From Roseicyclus sp965662675 (lineage in GTDB: Bacteria; Pseudomonadota; Alphaproteobacteria; Rhodobacterales; Rhodobacteraceae): DNA of 64,000 nt. Under the pieces are notes generated by a model. It searched no databases. It was not told the DNA's origin and saw only the letters and a program-made list of their open reading frames with translations. Positions 26,923 through 35,360 of this stretch are shown one piece after another. Within the stretch, counting starts at the first letter, position 1, and each line of letters begins with the position of its first letter. The stretch covers positions 1-64,000 of the forward strand of contig NZ_CBFIIK010000002.1 in assembly GCF_965662675.1 (NCBI RefSeq), read 5' to 3'. A program made the position numbers and the translations under genes.

Positions 26923-28647
26923 TCAGATCGGCAGGCCGATGACGAAGCGGGCGCCAAGCGGTTCCGATGTGGCATCGGCCTCGGTCGGGCGGATGTTTTC
27001 GGCCCAAATCACGCCACCATGCGCCTCGACGATCTGCTTAGAGATCGCAAGACCAAGGCCCGAGTGATTGCCGAATTGTTGTACGGGCCGTTCGGAGTAG
27101 AATCGGTTGAACACTTTGGTCAGCGCCTCTTCGGGGATGCCGGGGCCGGTATCCTCGACCACGATCAGCACCCGGTTTTCCCGCCGCCTTGTCCAAAGCC
27201 TGACGGCGTCACCTTCTTCGCAGAAAGAGATCGCATTTGATAGAAGATTGACGAAAACCTGCGCCAGCCGCCCCTCCAGCCCCGAGATGCGGATCGGCTC
27301 GAACGGCAAATCGGTCACGAAGTCGACGCCTTTCTTGTCCGCCTCGCCTGCGTGATACTGCGAGATGTTGTGCAAGGTGCGGACAAGGTCGAATTCCTCT
27401 TCCTCCTCCTTGACCAATTCGCTGTCGAGCCGCGATGCGTTCGAGATATCGGAGACAAGCCGGTCCAAGCGCTGCACATCATGCTCGATCACCTCGAGCA
27501 GGCGGTTGCGTTGTTCATCTGTCTTGGCCACCCGCATCGTGCCGACAGCGGAGCGCAGGCTGGCCAGCGGGTTCTTGATCTCATGACTGACATCGGCGGC
27601 GAATTGCTCGTTCGAATCGATCCGGTCATAAAGCGCCGAGACCATGCCGCGCAGCGCGCCCGACAGCCGCCCGATTTCGTCGGGGCGGCCGGTCAGGTCG
27701 GGGATGCGCACGCGTGTCGGGCTCATCTTGCGGGCGTTCTTGTCGCGGCCAAGCTCGGCTGCGGCGGCCAGATCGGCCAGTGGATGCGCGATGGTCGAGG
27801 CCAGAACAAGGCTGAGGCCGATCGAGACCAAGAGCGCCACGGCGAACATTTGCAGCAACTGCTCGCGCTCGACCCGAACAAGATGGTCGATCTCGCCCGC
27901 CGCCGTGGTCACGACGACCGTTCCGACCTGACCCGATGCCGCGAAGATCGGCGAGGCGGCGGCGTAAAGCGTGCCGGTGCCATCGGCGCCGCGGCTGAGC
28001 ACGGTCAGACCCTCAGTAGTTGGCGTGACCAAGGCGCGTGCCAGTTCTGATGCATCGCGGCGCTCGGGTTCGGGCGCGCCGCTGGTCAATAGACGCGAAA
28101 GCCCCGACCAGACACGGTTGAGGAAATCGGTGATCAACAGGGCATCCTGCCTCGTGCCGTCAAGCCCACGCACCGGCCGTGCAGGGCTGCGCGACAGGGT
28201 TTGGGTTGTCGCGATCAGGGTATCGGGGCCAGTGAAAACAAAAACATCGACGCCTGCAGACAGGCTGAGCCTGCTCAAGACGGATTGCGCATCGACACCA
28301 CCGGCATCGAAGGGCGCGGCGGTCGCCTCTTGGGGGAGTGTCGCCTCCAGTACTTCGGCGATCAGCTGTGCCTCGACGGCGAGAGCGCGTTCGCGCTGCA
28401 CCACAAGGCTGTCGCGGAAGGGGTTGAGATACATCACCCCCGCGACAAGAACCACCATCGCAAGCAGGTTGAACAAGATGATCTTGCGCGACAGCGGCGA
28501 GCGGTTGAGCGACAGCATATTGCGCCGCGCACGCGCGGCCTTGAGCTCTTGCTCGACCGAACCGGGTGGGCGATCCCAATCCTCGCCCAATACGATATCG
28601 GCGCGTTCATTGGCGCGGCGGTTGGTGAGTGATAAATCGGCGGGCAC
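26923..28647 (-). CDS. chvG: sensor histidine kinase ChvG
   Basis: A 574-aa membrane kinase. TM1 is near residues 56-75 (KIILFNLLAMVVLVAGVMYL), a periplasmic sensor domain runs to about 285, TM2 then HAMP follow, the phosphoacceptor His355 lies in SHEIKNPLASL, and the ATP-binding domain has N, DTGPGIP and GLGLAISKQ boxes. I start at the GTG at 28647, just after the chvI stop and with GGCGGACA in front; the open frame runs another 25 codons into chvI. ChvG/ExoS senses envelope or acid conditions in Agrobacterium and Sinorhizobium and signals to ChvI. Confidence 0.9.
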   Translation of the reverse strand: MPADLSLTNRRANERADIVLGEDWDRPPGSVEQELKAARARRNMLSLNRSPLSRKIILFNLLAMVVLVAGVMYLNPFRDSLVVQRERALAVEAQLIAEVLEATLPQEATAAPFDAGGVDAQSVLSRLSLSAGVDVFVFTGPDTLIATTQTLSRSPARPVRGLDGTRQDALLITDFLNRVWSGLSRLLTSGAPEPERRDASELARALVTPTTEGLTVLSRGADGTGTLYAAASPIFAASGQVGTVVVTTAAGEIDHLVRVEREQLLQMFAVALLVSIGLSLVLASTIAHPLADLAAAAELGRDKNARKMSPTRVRIPDLTGRPDEIGRLSGALRGMVSALYDRIDSNEQFAADVSHEIKNPLASLRSAVGTMRVAKTDEQRNRLLEVIEHDVQRLDRLVSDISNASRLDSELVKEEEEEFDLVRTLHNISQYHAGEADKKGVDFVTDLPFEPIRISGLEGRLAQVFVNLLSNAISFCEEGDAVRLWTRRRENRVLIVVEDTGPGIPEEALTKVFNRFYSERPVQQFGNHSGLGLAISKQIVEAHGGVIWAENIRPTEADATSEPLGARFVIGLPI

Positions 28648-28660
28648 TGTCTGTGTCCGC

Positions 28661-29362
28661 CTATTCTTCGTTGTAGCGGTAGCCGATGCCGTAGAGCGTC
28701 TCGATCGCCGAGAAATCGTCATCTACGCTGCGCATTTTCTTGCGAAGGCGCTTGATGTGGCTGTCGATGGTGCGGTCGTCGACATAAACCTGCTCGTCAT
28801 AGGCCACATCCATCAACTGATCGCGGCTTTTGACGAAACCGGGCCGTTGGGCCAACGCCTGCAGCAGCAGGAATTCGGTGACCGTCAGCGACACATCCTT
28901 GCCCTTCCAGTTCACGGCATGGCGCAGCGGGTCCATCGTCAACTGACCGCGCACCATGATGGTGCTTTCTTCGGGCACGCCCGCGACATCGGAGGCGATC
29001 GCTTCCTGCCGGCGCAGGATCGAACGGATGCGTTCGACCAACAGCCGCTGCGAAAAGGGCTTTTTGACATAATCGTCGGCGCCCATCCGTAAGCCCATCA
29101 GCTCGTCGATCTCATCATCCTTGGAAGTGAGGAAGATCACCGGCATCCGGCTTTTCTGGCGCAGCCGCTGCAACAGGTCCATCCCGTCCATGCGGGGCAT
29201 CTTGATGTCGAAAACACCCAGATCGGGGAGGCGGCGGTTGAAGGCGTCCAGCGCGGACTGACCATCATTGTAGGTTTCGACGTCGAAGCCTTCGGCTTCG
29301 AGGGTCATCGATACGGACGTCAGGATATTCCTGTCGTCGTCGACAAGTGCGATCCTCGGCAT
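28661..29362 (-). CDS. chvI: response regulator ChvI
   Basis: A 233-aa OmpR-type regulator. The receiver domain has acidic residues DDD at 8-10, the phosphoacceptor Asp52 in VFDIKMPRMDG and the KP of KKPFSQ; the DNA-binding winged helix ends in IDSHIKRLRKKMR and GIGYRYNEE. It is the first gene of chvI-chvG-hprK-rapZ-EIIA-ptsH and is divergent from pckA, the classical arrangement in Alphaproteobacteria. The ATG follows AAGGATCACGAGT. In rhizobia ChvI-P regulates envelope, exopolysaccharide and central carbon genes. Confidence 0.95.
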   Translation of the reverse strand: MPRIALVDDDRNILTSVSMTLEAEGFDVETYNDGQSALDAFNRRLPDLGVFDIKMPRMDGMDLLQRLRQKSRMPVIFLTSKDDEIDELMGLRMGADDYVKKPFSQRLLVERIRSILRRQEAIASDVAGVPEESTIMVRGQLTMDPLRHAVNWKGKDVSLTVTEFLLLQALAQRPGFVKSRDQLMDVAYDEQVYVDDRTIDSHIKRLRKKMRSVDDDFSAIETLYGIGYRYNEE

Positions 29363-29685
29363 ACTCGTGATCCTTGTTACTGCTCAACTGCCATCTTTTT
29401 TCCATATTCTCTCTATTTGGAGCGCGAGAATCAATTGGAAATCTCCGAATCGGGCGATGCGCCACCTTCGAATTAATCTTTCGCGCGTTAATCAGTGATG
29501 AAACTGCCACAGCATTTGTGTCGTATGCTGCCTTGTGGCCATGGGTAGCACGAAAGAAAATGTCGTACTGGTTGCGCTAACTGGGTGACAGCGACCTGTT
29601 CAGCCATAAAACCGTCATGTTATAGGGCCGCATGGCACGGGCCATGACCCGTAGGTTGCCACGACCTGTCCAGGAGCAACATCAA
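29363..29685. promoter_or_regulatory. 323-bp divergent intergenic region chvI / pckA
   Basis: No gene is visible here. The region is noticeably more AT-rich than its surroundings and must carry the promoters of chvI (minus) and pckA (plus). Two direct repeats are visible: TTAATC at 29473 and 29488, and TGTCGTA at 29519-29525 and 29561-29567, 42 bases apart (about four helical turns). They could be regulator sites, for example for ChvI, but no consensus is matched from memory, so this is a suggestion only. Confidence 0.5.
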
Positions 29686-31284
29686 ATGACCACCCTTCGC
29701 GTTAACCCGTCACAGACTTTGGCTGCTCAAGGCATGACGGGCCTCGGCACGGTGCATTACAATCTGCTGGAGCCGGCGCTGATCGATGCGGCCATTTCTC
29801 GTGGTGAGGGGCGGCTGGGTCTGGGCGGCACGCTGCTGGTCTCGACCGGCACTTTCACCGGCCGCTCGCCCAAGGACAAATTCGTCGTGCGCACCCCGGC
29901 GGTCGAGGACCACATCTGGTGGGACAACAACAAGCCGATGACGTCGGAGGCTTTCGATCTGCTGCATGCCGACATGCTGGCGCACATGAAGGGCCGCGAT
30001 TACTTTGTACAAGATCTTTACGGCGGGGCCGATCCGGCGCACCGCCTCGATGTGCGCGTTGTATCGGAGCTGGCGTGGCACAATCTGTTCATCCGTCACC
30101 TGCTGCGCCGCCCGGCCGCCGAGGAGCTGGCGACATTCGTGCCGGAATTCACGATCATCAACTGCCCTAGCTTCAAGGCCGATCCCGCACGCCACGGCTG
30201 CCGCAGCGATACGGTGATCGCGCTGAATTTTGACGCCAAGCTGATCTTGATCGCCAACACCGAATATGCGGGCGAAAACAAGAAATCGGTCTTTACGCTT
30301 TTGAACTACATCCTGCCCGGCAAGGGTGTGATGCCGATGCATTGCTCGGCCAACCACGCCACGGGCAACCCGGACGATGCAGCCGTATTCTTCGGTCTAT
30401 CTGGCACCGGCAAGACCACGCTTTCGGCCGATCCCGGTCGCACGCTTATCGGCGATGACGAGCATGGCTGGTCGGATCAGGGTATCTTCAATTTCGAAGG
30501 TGGCTGCTACGCCAAGACCATCAACCTACGCGAAGAGGCGGAGCCGCAGATTTTCGCCACCACGCGCACCTTCGGCACCGTGATCGAGAATATGGTCTAT
30601 GACCCCGATACGCTGGTGCTGGATTTCGACGATGCGAGCCTGACGGCCAATACCCGTTGCGCCTATCCGCTCGATCAGATCGAAAATGCCTCGGCCACCG
30701 GGCTAGCGGGCCATCCCAAGAACATCGTGATGCTCACCTGCGATGCGTTTGGCGTGCTGCCGCCCATCGCGCGGCTGACGCCTGCGCAGGCGATGTATCA
30801 CTTCCTGTCGGGCTTCACCTCCAAGGTGGCGGGCACCGAGCGCGGCGTGACCGAGCCCGAGCCGACCTTTTCCACCTGTTTCGGCGCGCCCTTCATGCCG
30901 CGCCGCCCCGAAGTCTATGGCAAGCTTTTGCAAGACAAGATCAACCAGCATGGTGCGACCTGCTGGTTGGTGAACACGGGTTGGACGGGCGGGGCCTATG
31001 GCACCGGCAACCGCATGCCGATCCGCGCCACGCGCGCGCTTTTGACCGCGGCTTTGAACGCGTCGCTGACAACGGGTGAATTCCGCCGCGACCCCAATTT
31101 CGGCTTCGATGTTCCATTGGCCTGCGACGGTATGGATGCGGGGCTGCTCGACCCGCGCGGGACATGGGCCGATCCCATGGCCTATGACCGTCAGGCGGCC
31201 AAGCTGGTACAGATGTTCGCCGATAATTTCGCGCAATACGTCCCCTACATCGACGATGATGTGAAGGCGGCGGCTATTTCCTGA
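29686..31284 (+). CDS. pckA: phosphoenolpyruvate carboxykinase (ATP)
   Basis: A 532-aa enzyme converting oxaloacetate and ATP to PEP, CO2 and ADP, the first step of gluconeogenesis from C4 acids. The kinase-1a P-loop FGLSGTGKTTLS is near residue 234, the metal site GDDEHGW follows shortly after, and the substrate-binding GRSPKDKFVVR is near 57. I choose the ATG at 29686 after CAGGAGCAACATCAA; an upstream in-frame codon at 29632 adds 18 residues unlike the family. It is a natural partner of the ethylmalonyl-CoA pathway enzymes found in this window. Confidence 0.97.
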   Translation: MTTLRVNPSQTLAAQGMTGLGTVHYNLLEPALIDAAISRGEGRLGLGGTLLVSTGTFTGRSPKDKFVVRTPAVEDHIWWDNNKPMTSEAFDLLHADMLAHMKGRDYFVQDLYGGADPAHRLDVRVVSELAWHNLFIRHLLRRPAAEELATFVPEFTIINCPSFKADPARHGCRSDTVIALNFDAKLILIANTEYAGENKKSVFTLLNYILPGKGVMPMHCSANHATGNPDDAAVFFGLSGTGKTTLSADPGRTLIGDDEHGWSDQGIFNFEGGCYAKTINLREEAEPQIFATTRTFGTVIENMVYDPDTLVLDFDDASLTANTRCAYPLDQIENASATGLAGHPKNIVMLTCDAFGVLPPIARLTPAQAMYHFLSGFTSKVAGTERGVTEPEPTFSTCFGAPFMPRRPEVYGKLLQDKINQHGATCWLVNTGWTGGAYGTGNRMPIRATRALLTAALNASLTTGEFRRDPNFGFDVPLACDGMDAGLLDPRGTWADPMAYDRQAAKLVQMFADNFAQYVPYIDDDVKAAAIS

Positions 31285-31292
31285 ACCATTCG

Positions 31293-31327
31293 CGCCGGGC
31301 TTTGCATAGGCGAGGCCCGGCGTTTTT
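31293..31327 (+). terminator. Rho-independent terminator of pckA
   Basis: CGCCGGGC (31293-31300) pairs perfectly with GCCCGGCG (31315-31322) and is followed at once by TTTTT (31323-31327). It starts 8 bases after the pckA stop and lies before the convergent TauE/SafE gene. Confidence 0.88.
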
Positions 31328-31338
31328 GTGTCTGAAGA

Positions 31339-32118
31339 TCAGCCGATGAGCCCACGCCGCACCAGATTGGCCCCGGCCACGATCAGCACGACCAGCGTTG
31401 CACGGCGAAACATCTCGGGGTTCAGCCGGTCCGACATCCAAAATCCGATCTGCATGCCCAAGAAGGCCGGTATGAGTAATGCCGCCGACCATGGCATGGT
31501 CACCGCGTTCAATACCCCCGATTGCAGATGCCCCGCCAGCAAGCTGACCGAGCCTAGGCCGTAAACCACGCCTTGCACCAGCAATTGCTTGGCCTTGGGC
31601 ATCTCGAGCGCGATCAGGTACAGCACCGTGGGCGGCCCCCATGTGCCGGTCAGCCCGCCGATCGCCCCCGACAAGAAACCCACGCCCCATTCCGAGGCAT
31701 GTCGCCAGCGCGGTGGGATGCGAAAGCGCACACCGCTGAGCTGGATCAGCGACAAGATCACCACCGGCACGCCCAAGACAAGGTAGAATGTCTGGGTCGG
31801 GATCGCGGTTACGAATTGCGCGACCAGCACGATCATCACGCAGACGATGAGGATGTACCGCCAAAATTCGCGCAGCACCGCCGCTGCTTCGGACAGGGGA
31901 AAGCGCAAGACTTGCAACAGGTTCGACATCACGATGGGAAAGATGATCCCCGCCACCGCGACCAATGGATCGAGAAACAGCGACAACCCCGAGATCATCA
32001 CCAGCGGCATGGCGAAACCCACCGCACCCTTGACGAAGCCCGCCATAAGCGTGACCCCACAGGCCGCGACAAAGGCCCAAAGGGGCATCAGATCAAAGGT
32101 TGCTTGCAGCATCGCCAT
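31339..32118 (-). CDS. TSUP family (TauE/SafE) membrane permease
   Basis: A 259-aa protein with about eight hydrophobic segments. The duplicated family motif is visible: GFVKGAVGFAMPLV in the first half and GGLTGTWGPPTVLYLIALEM in the second. The family exports sulfite, sulfoacetate or related C2 sulfur compounds; the substrate here is unknown. I start at the ATG at 32118; the frame extends 27 codons upstream with Arg-rich sequence unlike a membrane protein start. It is divergent from mcd. Confidence 0.88.
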   Translation of the reverse strand: MAMLQATFDLMPLWAFVAACGVTLMAGFVKGAVGFAMPLVMISGLSLFLDPLVAVAGIIFPIVMSNLLQVLRFPLSEAAAVLREFWRYILIVCVMIVLVAQFVTAIPTQTFYLVLGVPVVILSLIQLSGVRFRIPPRWRHASEWGVGFLSGAIGGLTGTWGPPTVLYLIALEMPKAKQLLVQGVVYGLGSVSLLAGHLQSGVLNAVTMPWSAALLIPAFLGMQIGFWMSDRLNPEMFRRATLVVLIVAGANLVRRGLIG

Positions 32119-32150
32119 TCTCGCTTTGCGCCCTTCTAGCGTGCCCTGTA

Positions 32151-32233
32151 TCGCGCTGCACCGCAAAAAGAAGCGCGACATTTTCCTGCGCTGTGCCATA
32201 AATTCTGGTATTTTTGTTGCGCTGCACCTGCAA
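32151..32233 (+). promoter_or_regulatory. paired TTGCGCTGCA-type sites upstream of mcd
   Basis: A 17-mer TTGCGCTGCACCTGCAA lies at 32217-32233. A closely similar 16-17-base copy, TCGCGCTGCACCGCAAA, lies at 32151-32167, 66 bases upstream in the same orientation. A third copy is found, inverted, in front of mcl1 at 52218-52235. The sharing between two genes of one pathway suggests a common regulator, with TTGC/GCAA half-sites. The regulator is not identified. Confidence 0.5.
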
Positions 32234-32292
32234 AGAGACTAAGCCGATTTGACCGGGCGCGCGCGCCCGCGCCGCGATGAAGGAGAATGACA

Positions 32293-33978
32293 ATGCCCCG
32301 TGATGCGCAGCCCCTCGACGATAGCCCCGTGATCCTTGACGCCGTGTTGGATCTGGGCGCGGCCGCCCTTGTCCCCGTCGAAGCCCTGTTGGACAAGGCG
32401 CGCGGGCGTGTCGCGGCATTGGTGACGGTCGATGGTCGCATCTCGGCCACCGCGCTCGAGGCAGAGCAGACCGCCGCGCACGGCTTGGCATGGCTTGCAA
32501 CTTACGTCGAATCGCTGCGTCAAATGCAGGCTTGGGCGCTGCGCCTGCGCGATCAGGGGAAGTTCGGCGAGGTGGAACAGTTGATCCACCAGATCGCCTT
32601 CGGTGAATACCTGGCCCAGATCATGGGTGGCATCCAGATGAACCAGGCCGAGATCTTGCGCCCACAAGACATGGGTTTGATGCCCGAGGATTTGCGCGCG
32701 CTGATGACGCCAGAGATCACGATGCTCAGCCAATCGGGCAACACACAGGCCGCACGGATGCGGTTGGTCGCCCTGATGCAGGAACGCCGCGCCGAGATCA
32801 CGGTGGGCAATTCCGGCCTCGATGACGAGCTTGAGATGATTCGCGAACAGTTCCGTCGCTACGCGCTGGATCGCGTCGTGCCGTATGCGCATGAATGGCA
32901 TCTGAAGGATGAGTTGATCCCGATGGCGGTGATCGAGGAACTGGCCGAGATGGGTGTCTTCGGCCTGACCATCCCTGAGGAATATGGCGGCTTCGGCCTG
33001 TCCAAGGCGTCGATGTGTGTGGTTTCGGAGGAGTTGTCGCGCGGCTATATCGGCGTGGGTAGCCTTGGCACCCGCTCGGAAATCGCCGCCGAGTTGATCC
33101 TTGCGGGCGGCACGGAAGCGCAAAAGGAAAAATGGCTGCCCGGTCTCGCCTCGGGTGAGATCCTGCCGACGGCCGTCTTCACCGAACCCAATACCGGCTC
33201 AGACCTTGGGGCCTTGCGTACCCGCGCGGTGCGCGATGAAAACGGCGACTGGATTCTCAAGGGTAACAAGACATGGATCACCCATGCCTCGCGCACCCAT
33301 GTGATGACGGTTCTGGCCCGCACCATCCCCGACACGACCGATTATCGCGGCCTGAGCATGTTTCTGGCCGAAAAGACACCGGGCGATGACGCAAACCCGT
33401 TCCCCGATGAAGGTATTTCCGGCGGCGAGATCGAGGTTTTGGGCTATCGCGGCATGAAGGAATACACCGTCAATTTCGACGATTTCCGGGTGAAGGGCGA
33501 AAACCTCTTGGGCGAGAGCGAGGGGCAGGGGTTCAAGCAATTGATGCAGACTTTTGAGTCGGCCCGCATCCAGACCGCGGCGCGCGCCATCGGCGTGGCG
33601 CAGGGCGCCCTGGACGAGGGCATGCAATATGCCGAGGACCGCAAGCAGTTCGGCAAATCGCTGATCGACTTTCCGCGCGTGGCCAGCAAGCTGGCCTTGA
33701 TGGCGGTGGAAATCATGATTGCCCGCCAGCTGACCTATTTCAGCGCATGGCAGAAAGACCATGACCGCCGCTGTGACCTCGAGGCGGGGATGGCCAAGCT
33801 TTTGGGTGCGCGCGTGGCATGGGCTTGTGCTGACAACGCCCTGCAGATCCATGGCGGGAACGGTTTCGCGCTGGAATACAAGATCAGCCGCATCCTGTGC
33901 GACGCGCGCATCCTCAATATCTTCGAGGGGGCCGCCGAGATTCAGGCACAGGTGATCGCGCGACGGTTGCTTGGGTGA
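32293..33978 (+). CDS. mcd: (2S)-methylsuccinyl-CoA dehydrogenase
   Basis: A 561-aa acyl-CoA dehydrogenase that oxidises (2S)-methylsuccinyl-CoA to mesaconyl-CoA in the ethylmalonyl-CoA pathway, passing electrons to ETF. Mcd is set apart from ordinary acyl-CoA dehydrogenases (about 380 aa) by a long N-terminal extension; here residues 1-170 form it, including AAHGLAWLATYVESLRQMQA, which I recognise from Rhodobacter Mcd. The FAD core follows: TAVFTEPNTGSDLGALRT near 298, FESARIQTAARAIGVAQGAL near 420, and IHGGNGFALEY, then IFEGAAEIQAQVIARR. The ATG at 32293 lies 7 bases after AAGGAG, better than the ATG two codons earlier. Confidence 0.9.
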   Translation: MPRDAQPLDDSPVILDAVLDLGAAALVPVEALLDKARGRVAALVTVDGRISATALEAEQTAAHGLAWLATYVESLRQMQAWALRLRDQGKFGEVEQLIHQIAFGEYLAQIMGGIQMNQAEILRPQDMGLMPEDLRALMTPEITMLSQSGNTQAARMRLVALMQERRAEITVGNSGLDDELEMIREQFRRYALDRVVPYAHEWHLKDELIPMAVIEELAEMGVFGLTIPEEYGGFGLSKASMCVVSEELSRGYIGVGSLGTRSEIAAELILAGGTEAQKEKWLPGLASGEILPTAVFTEPNTGSDLGALRTRAVRDENGDWILKGNKTWITHASRTHVMTVLARTIPDTTDYRGLSMFLAEKTPGDDANPFPDEGISGGEIEVLGYRGMKEYTVNFDDFRVKGENLLGESEGQGFKQLMQTFESARIQTAARAIGVAQGALDEGMQYAEDRKQFGKSLIDFPRVASKLALMAVEIMIARQLTYFSAWQKDHDRRCDLEAGMAKLLGARVAWACADNALQIHGGNGFALEYKISRILCDARILNIFEGAAEIQAQVIARRLLG

Positions 33979-34034
33979 TGGGGTGGCGGTGCGCCCTCAT
34001 GCGCATCTGCCCCATGTCGTGACCACCGGACCAA

Positions 34035-34574
34035 ATGCGCGCATTCCTCGCCCTCGATATTCCCGATGACACCGCCACGGCCCTGAGCCGGGTGCAATCG
34101 GGCATGCCATTCGGCCGCCCCGTGCCCGAGGAAAACCTGCACCTCACTCTCGCCTTTTTCGAGGACGCGCCCGAGGTCGCATTGGCCGATCTGGATGATC
34201 TGATGACAGCGTTCCGCGCTGCGCCCGTTGCCGTTCATTTCACCGGCATCGACAGCTTTACCGAAACTGAACGGGGTCTGATCTTTGCCGCCGTCGAACG
34301 GACCGATGCGCTGCAATCGCTGCATGACCGGATCGCAAGCCTTTGTCGTCAGGCGGGGCTTGATCTGCCGCGTCGCCGTTTTCGCCCGCATGTCACCCTC
34401 TGCCGCGCAAGCCGCCGTCCCGATGGCCCCGCGCGCGACAGGCTGGCCGCAAGCCTTGGCGCACGCCCCGATCTGCCGGGCTTTACCGCGCGGGCGGTGA
34501 CGCTTTACCGCTCGACCCTTGGGCCGCGCGGCGCGCTCCACGAGGCAATGGCCGCCTATCCCTTGTCAGGCTAG
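34035..34574 (+). CDS. thpR: RNA 2',3'-cyclic phosphodiesterase
   Basis: A 179-aa member of the 2H phosphoesterase (LigT/ThpR) family. The two catalytic H-x-T motifs are H36-L-T38 (ENLHLTLAFFE) and H119-V-T121 (RPHVTLCRA). These enzymes hydrolyse 2',3'-cyclic phosphate ends of RNA to 2'-phosphates, and some ligate tRNA halves in vitro. It opens with MRAFLALDIPDD, as is typical. Its stop overlaps the convergent recO stop by 4 bases. Confidence 0.93.
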   Translation: MRAFLALDIPDDTATALSRVQSGMPFGRPVPEENLHLTLAFFEDAPEVALADLDDLMTAFRAAPVAVHFTGIDSFTETERGLIFAAVERTDALQSLHDRIASLCRQAGLDLPRRRFRPHVTLCRASRRPDGPARDRLAASLGARPDLPGFTARAVTLYRSTLGPRGALHEAMAAYPLSG

Positions 34575-35296
34575 GCCGCGCGCGCCGCGATGAGATCGAC
34601 CAAGCGCTGACGCGCAGCAGGCAGGGGTTTGTTGCCCAGTGCATGCGCCAGATGCGTCGAGAGGAAATGGCCGGTGGTCTGTAGCCCCAACACCACCTCT
34701 TGCGGGTCGTCGCCCGGCACGCCGCGCATCACACCCGGCAGAGGCAAAAGCCTGTCTGCCCATGCGCCCGCCCCCGCCACCGAGACCGCCCGCCCACTGC
34801 GCGGCGAGACATAGGTCAGCCCTTGCGTCACCCCCGTGACCGCGCAAGCCGAGAGGTCGAGGCCAAAGCCCGTTTCTTCCAACAGCGCTTGTTCCCAGCC
34901 GAGGTAGGCCTCCACCCAGCGATCCGCGCCCAACCCATCGAGCAGCGCTGCGCTACGCGCATAAAGCGCAGGATAGGCTTGGCGCTCGGGCAGGGCGAAG
35001 GACAACAGCGCGCAAACAGCGCTGAGCCCGGCCAGCATCAGCCGATCCTCCATCGCGGCCGCAGCGCGCCCTTTGATCGGGTCAATGGTGTAGCTGCCCA
35101 TATGCTGATCCAGCCGCGCCCGCCATGTTGCGTCAAGCTGCGCGCCCGGTTGCAGCAAAGGCGCCATCTTGCGCGAGGCGCCGCCGCGCACCACGCCCAT
35201 GTGGCGTCCATGTTCGGCAGTGAAAAGATCAACGATCGCGGCATGTTCGCCATGCCGACGTACGCCCAGAACGATCCCTTCGGCGCGCCATTCCAT
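34571..35296 (-). CDS. recO: DNA repair protein RecO
   Basis: A 241-aa protein that anneals DNA strands and with RecR loads RecA at gaps. The N-terminal OB fold is MEWRAEGIVLGVRRHGEHAAI; the central part holds MLAGLSAVCALLSFALPER and DRWVEAYLGWEQALLEETGFGLDLSACAV (in part). Only single Cys residues are present where a C4 zinc finger occurs in other phyla. The start is ATG 35296; the frame continues 67 codons upstream, but that stretch overlaps the Pr6Pr gene. In E. coli it belongs to lepB-rnc-era-recO; here an inserted plus-strand gene separates it from DUF1491-era. Confidence 0.92.
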   Translation of the reverse strand: MEWRAEGIVLGVRRHGEHAAIVDLFTAEHGRHMGVVRGGASRKMAPLLQPGAQLDATWRARLDQHMGSYTIDPIKGRAAAAMEDRLMLAGLSAVCALLSFALPERQAYPALYARSAALLDGLGADRWVEAYLGWEQALLEETGFGLDLSACAVTGVTQGLTYVSPRSGRAVSVAGAGAWADRLLPLPGVMRGVPGDDPQEVVLGLQTTGHFLSTHLAHALGNKPLPAARQRLVDLIAARAA

Positions 35297-35360
35297 GGGC
35301 GGAGTTAAGCCCTGCAACCCCGGCTTGTCCATCGCGCAGGCACATGGCAGGTTTCTGCCC

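Noticed and set aside
29471..29491. CtrA binding site in the chvI-pckA region
   Set aside because: The two TTAA boxes are 11 bases apart instead of the 7 needed.
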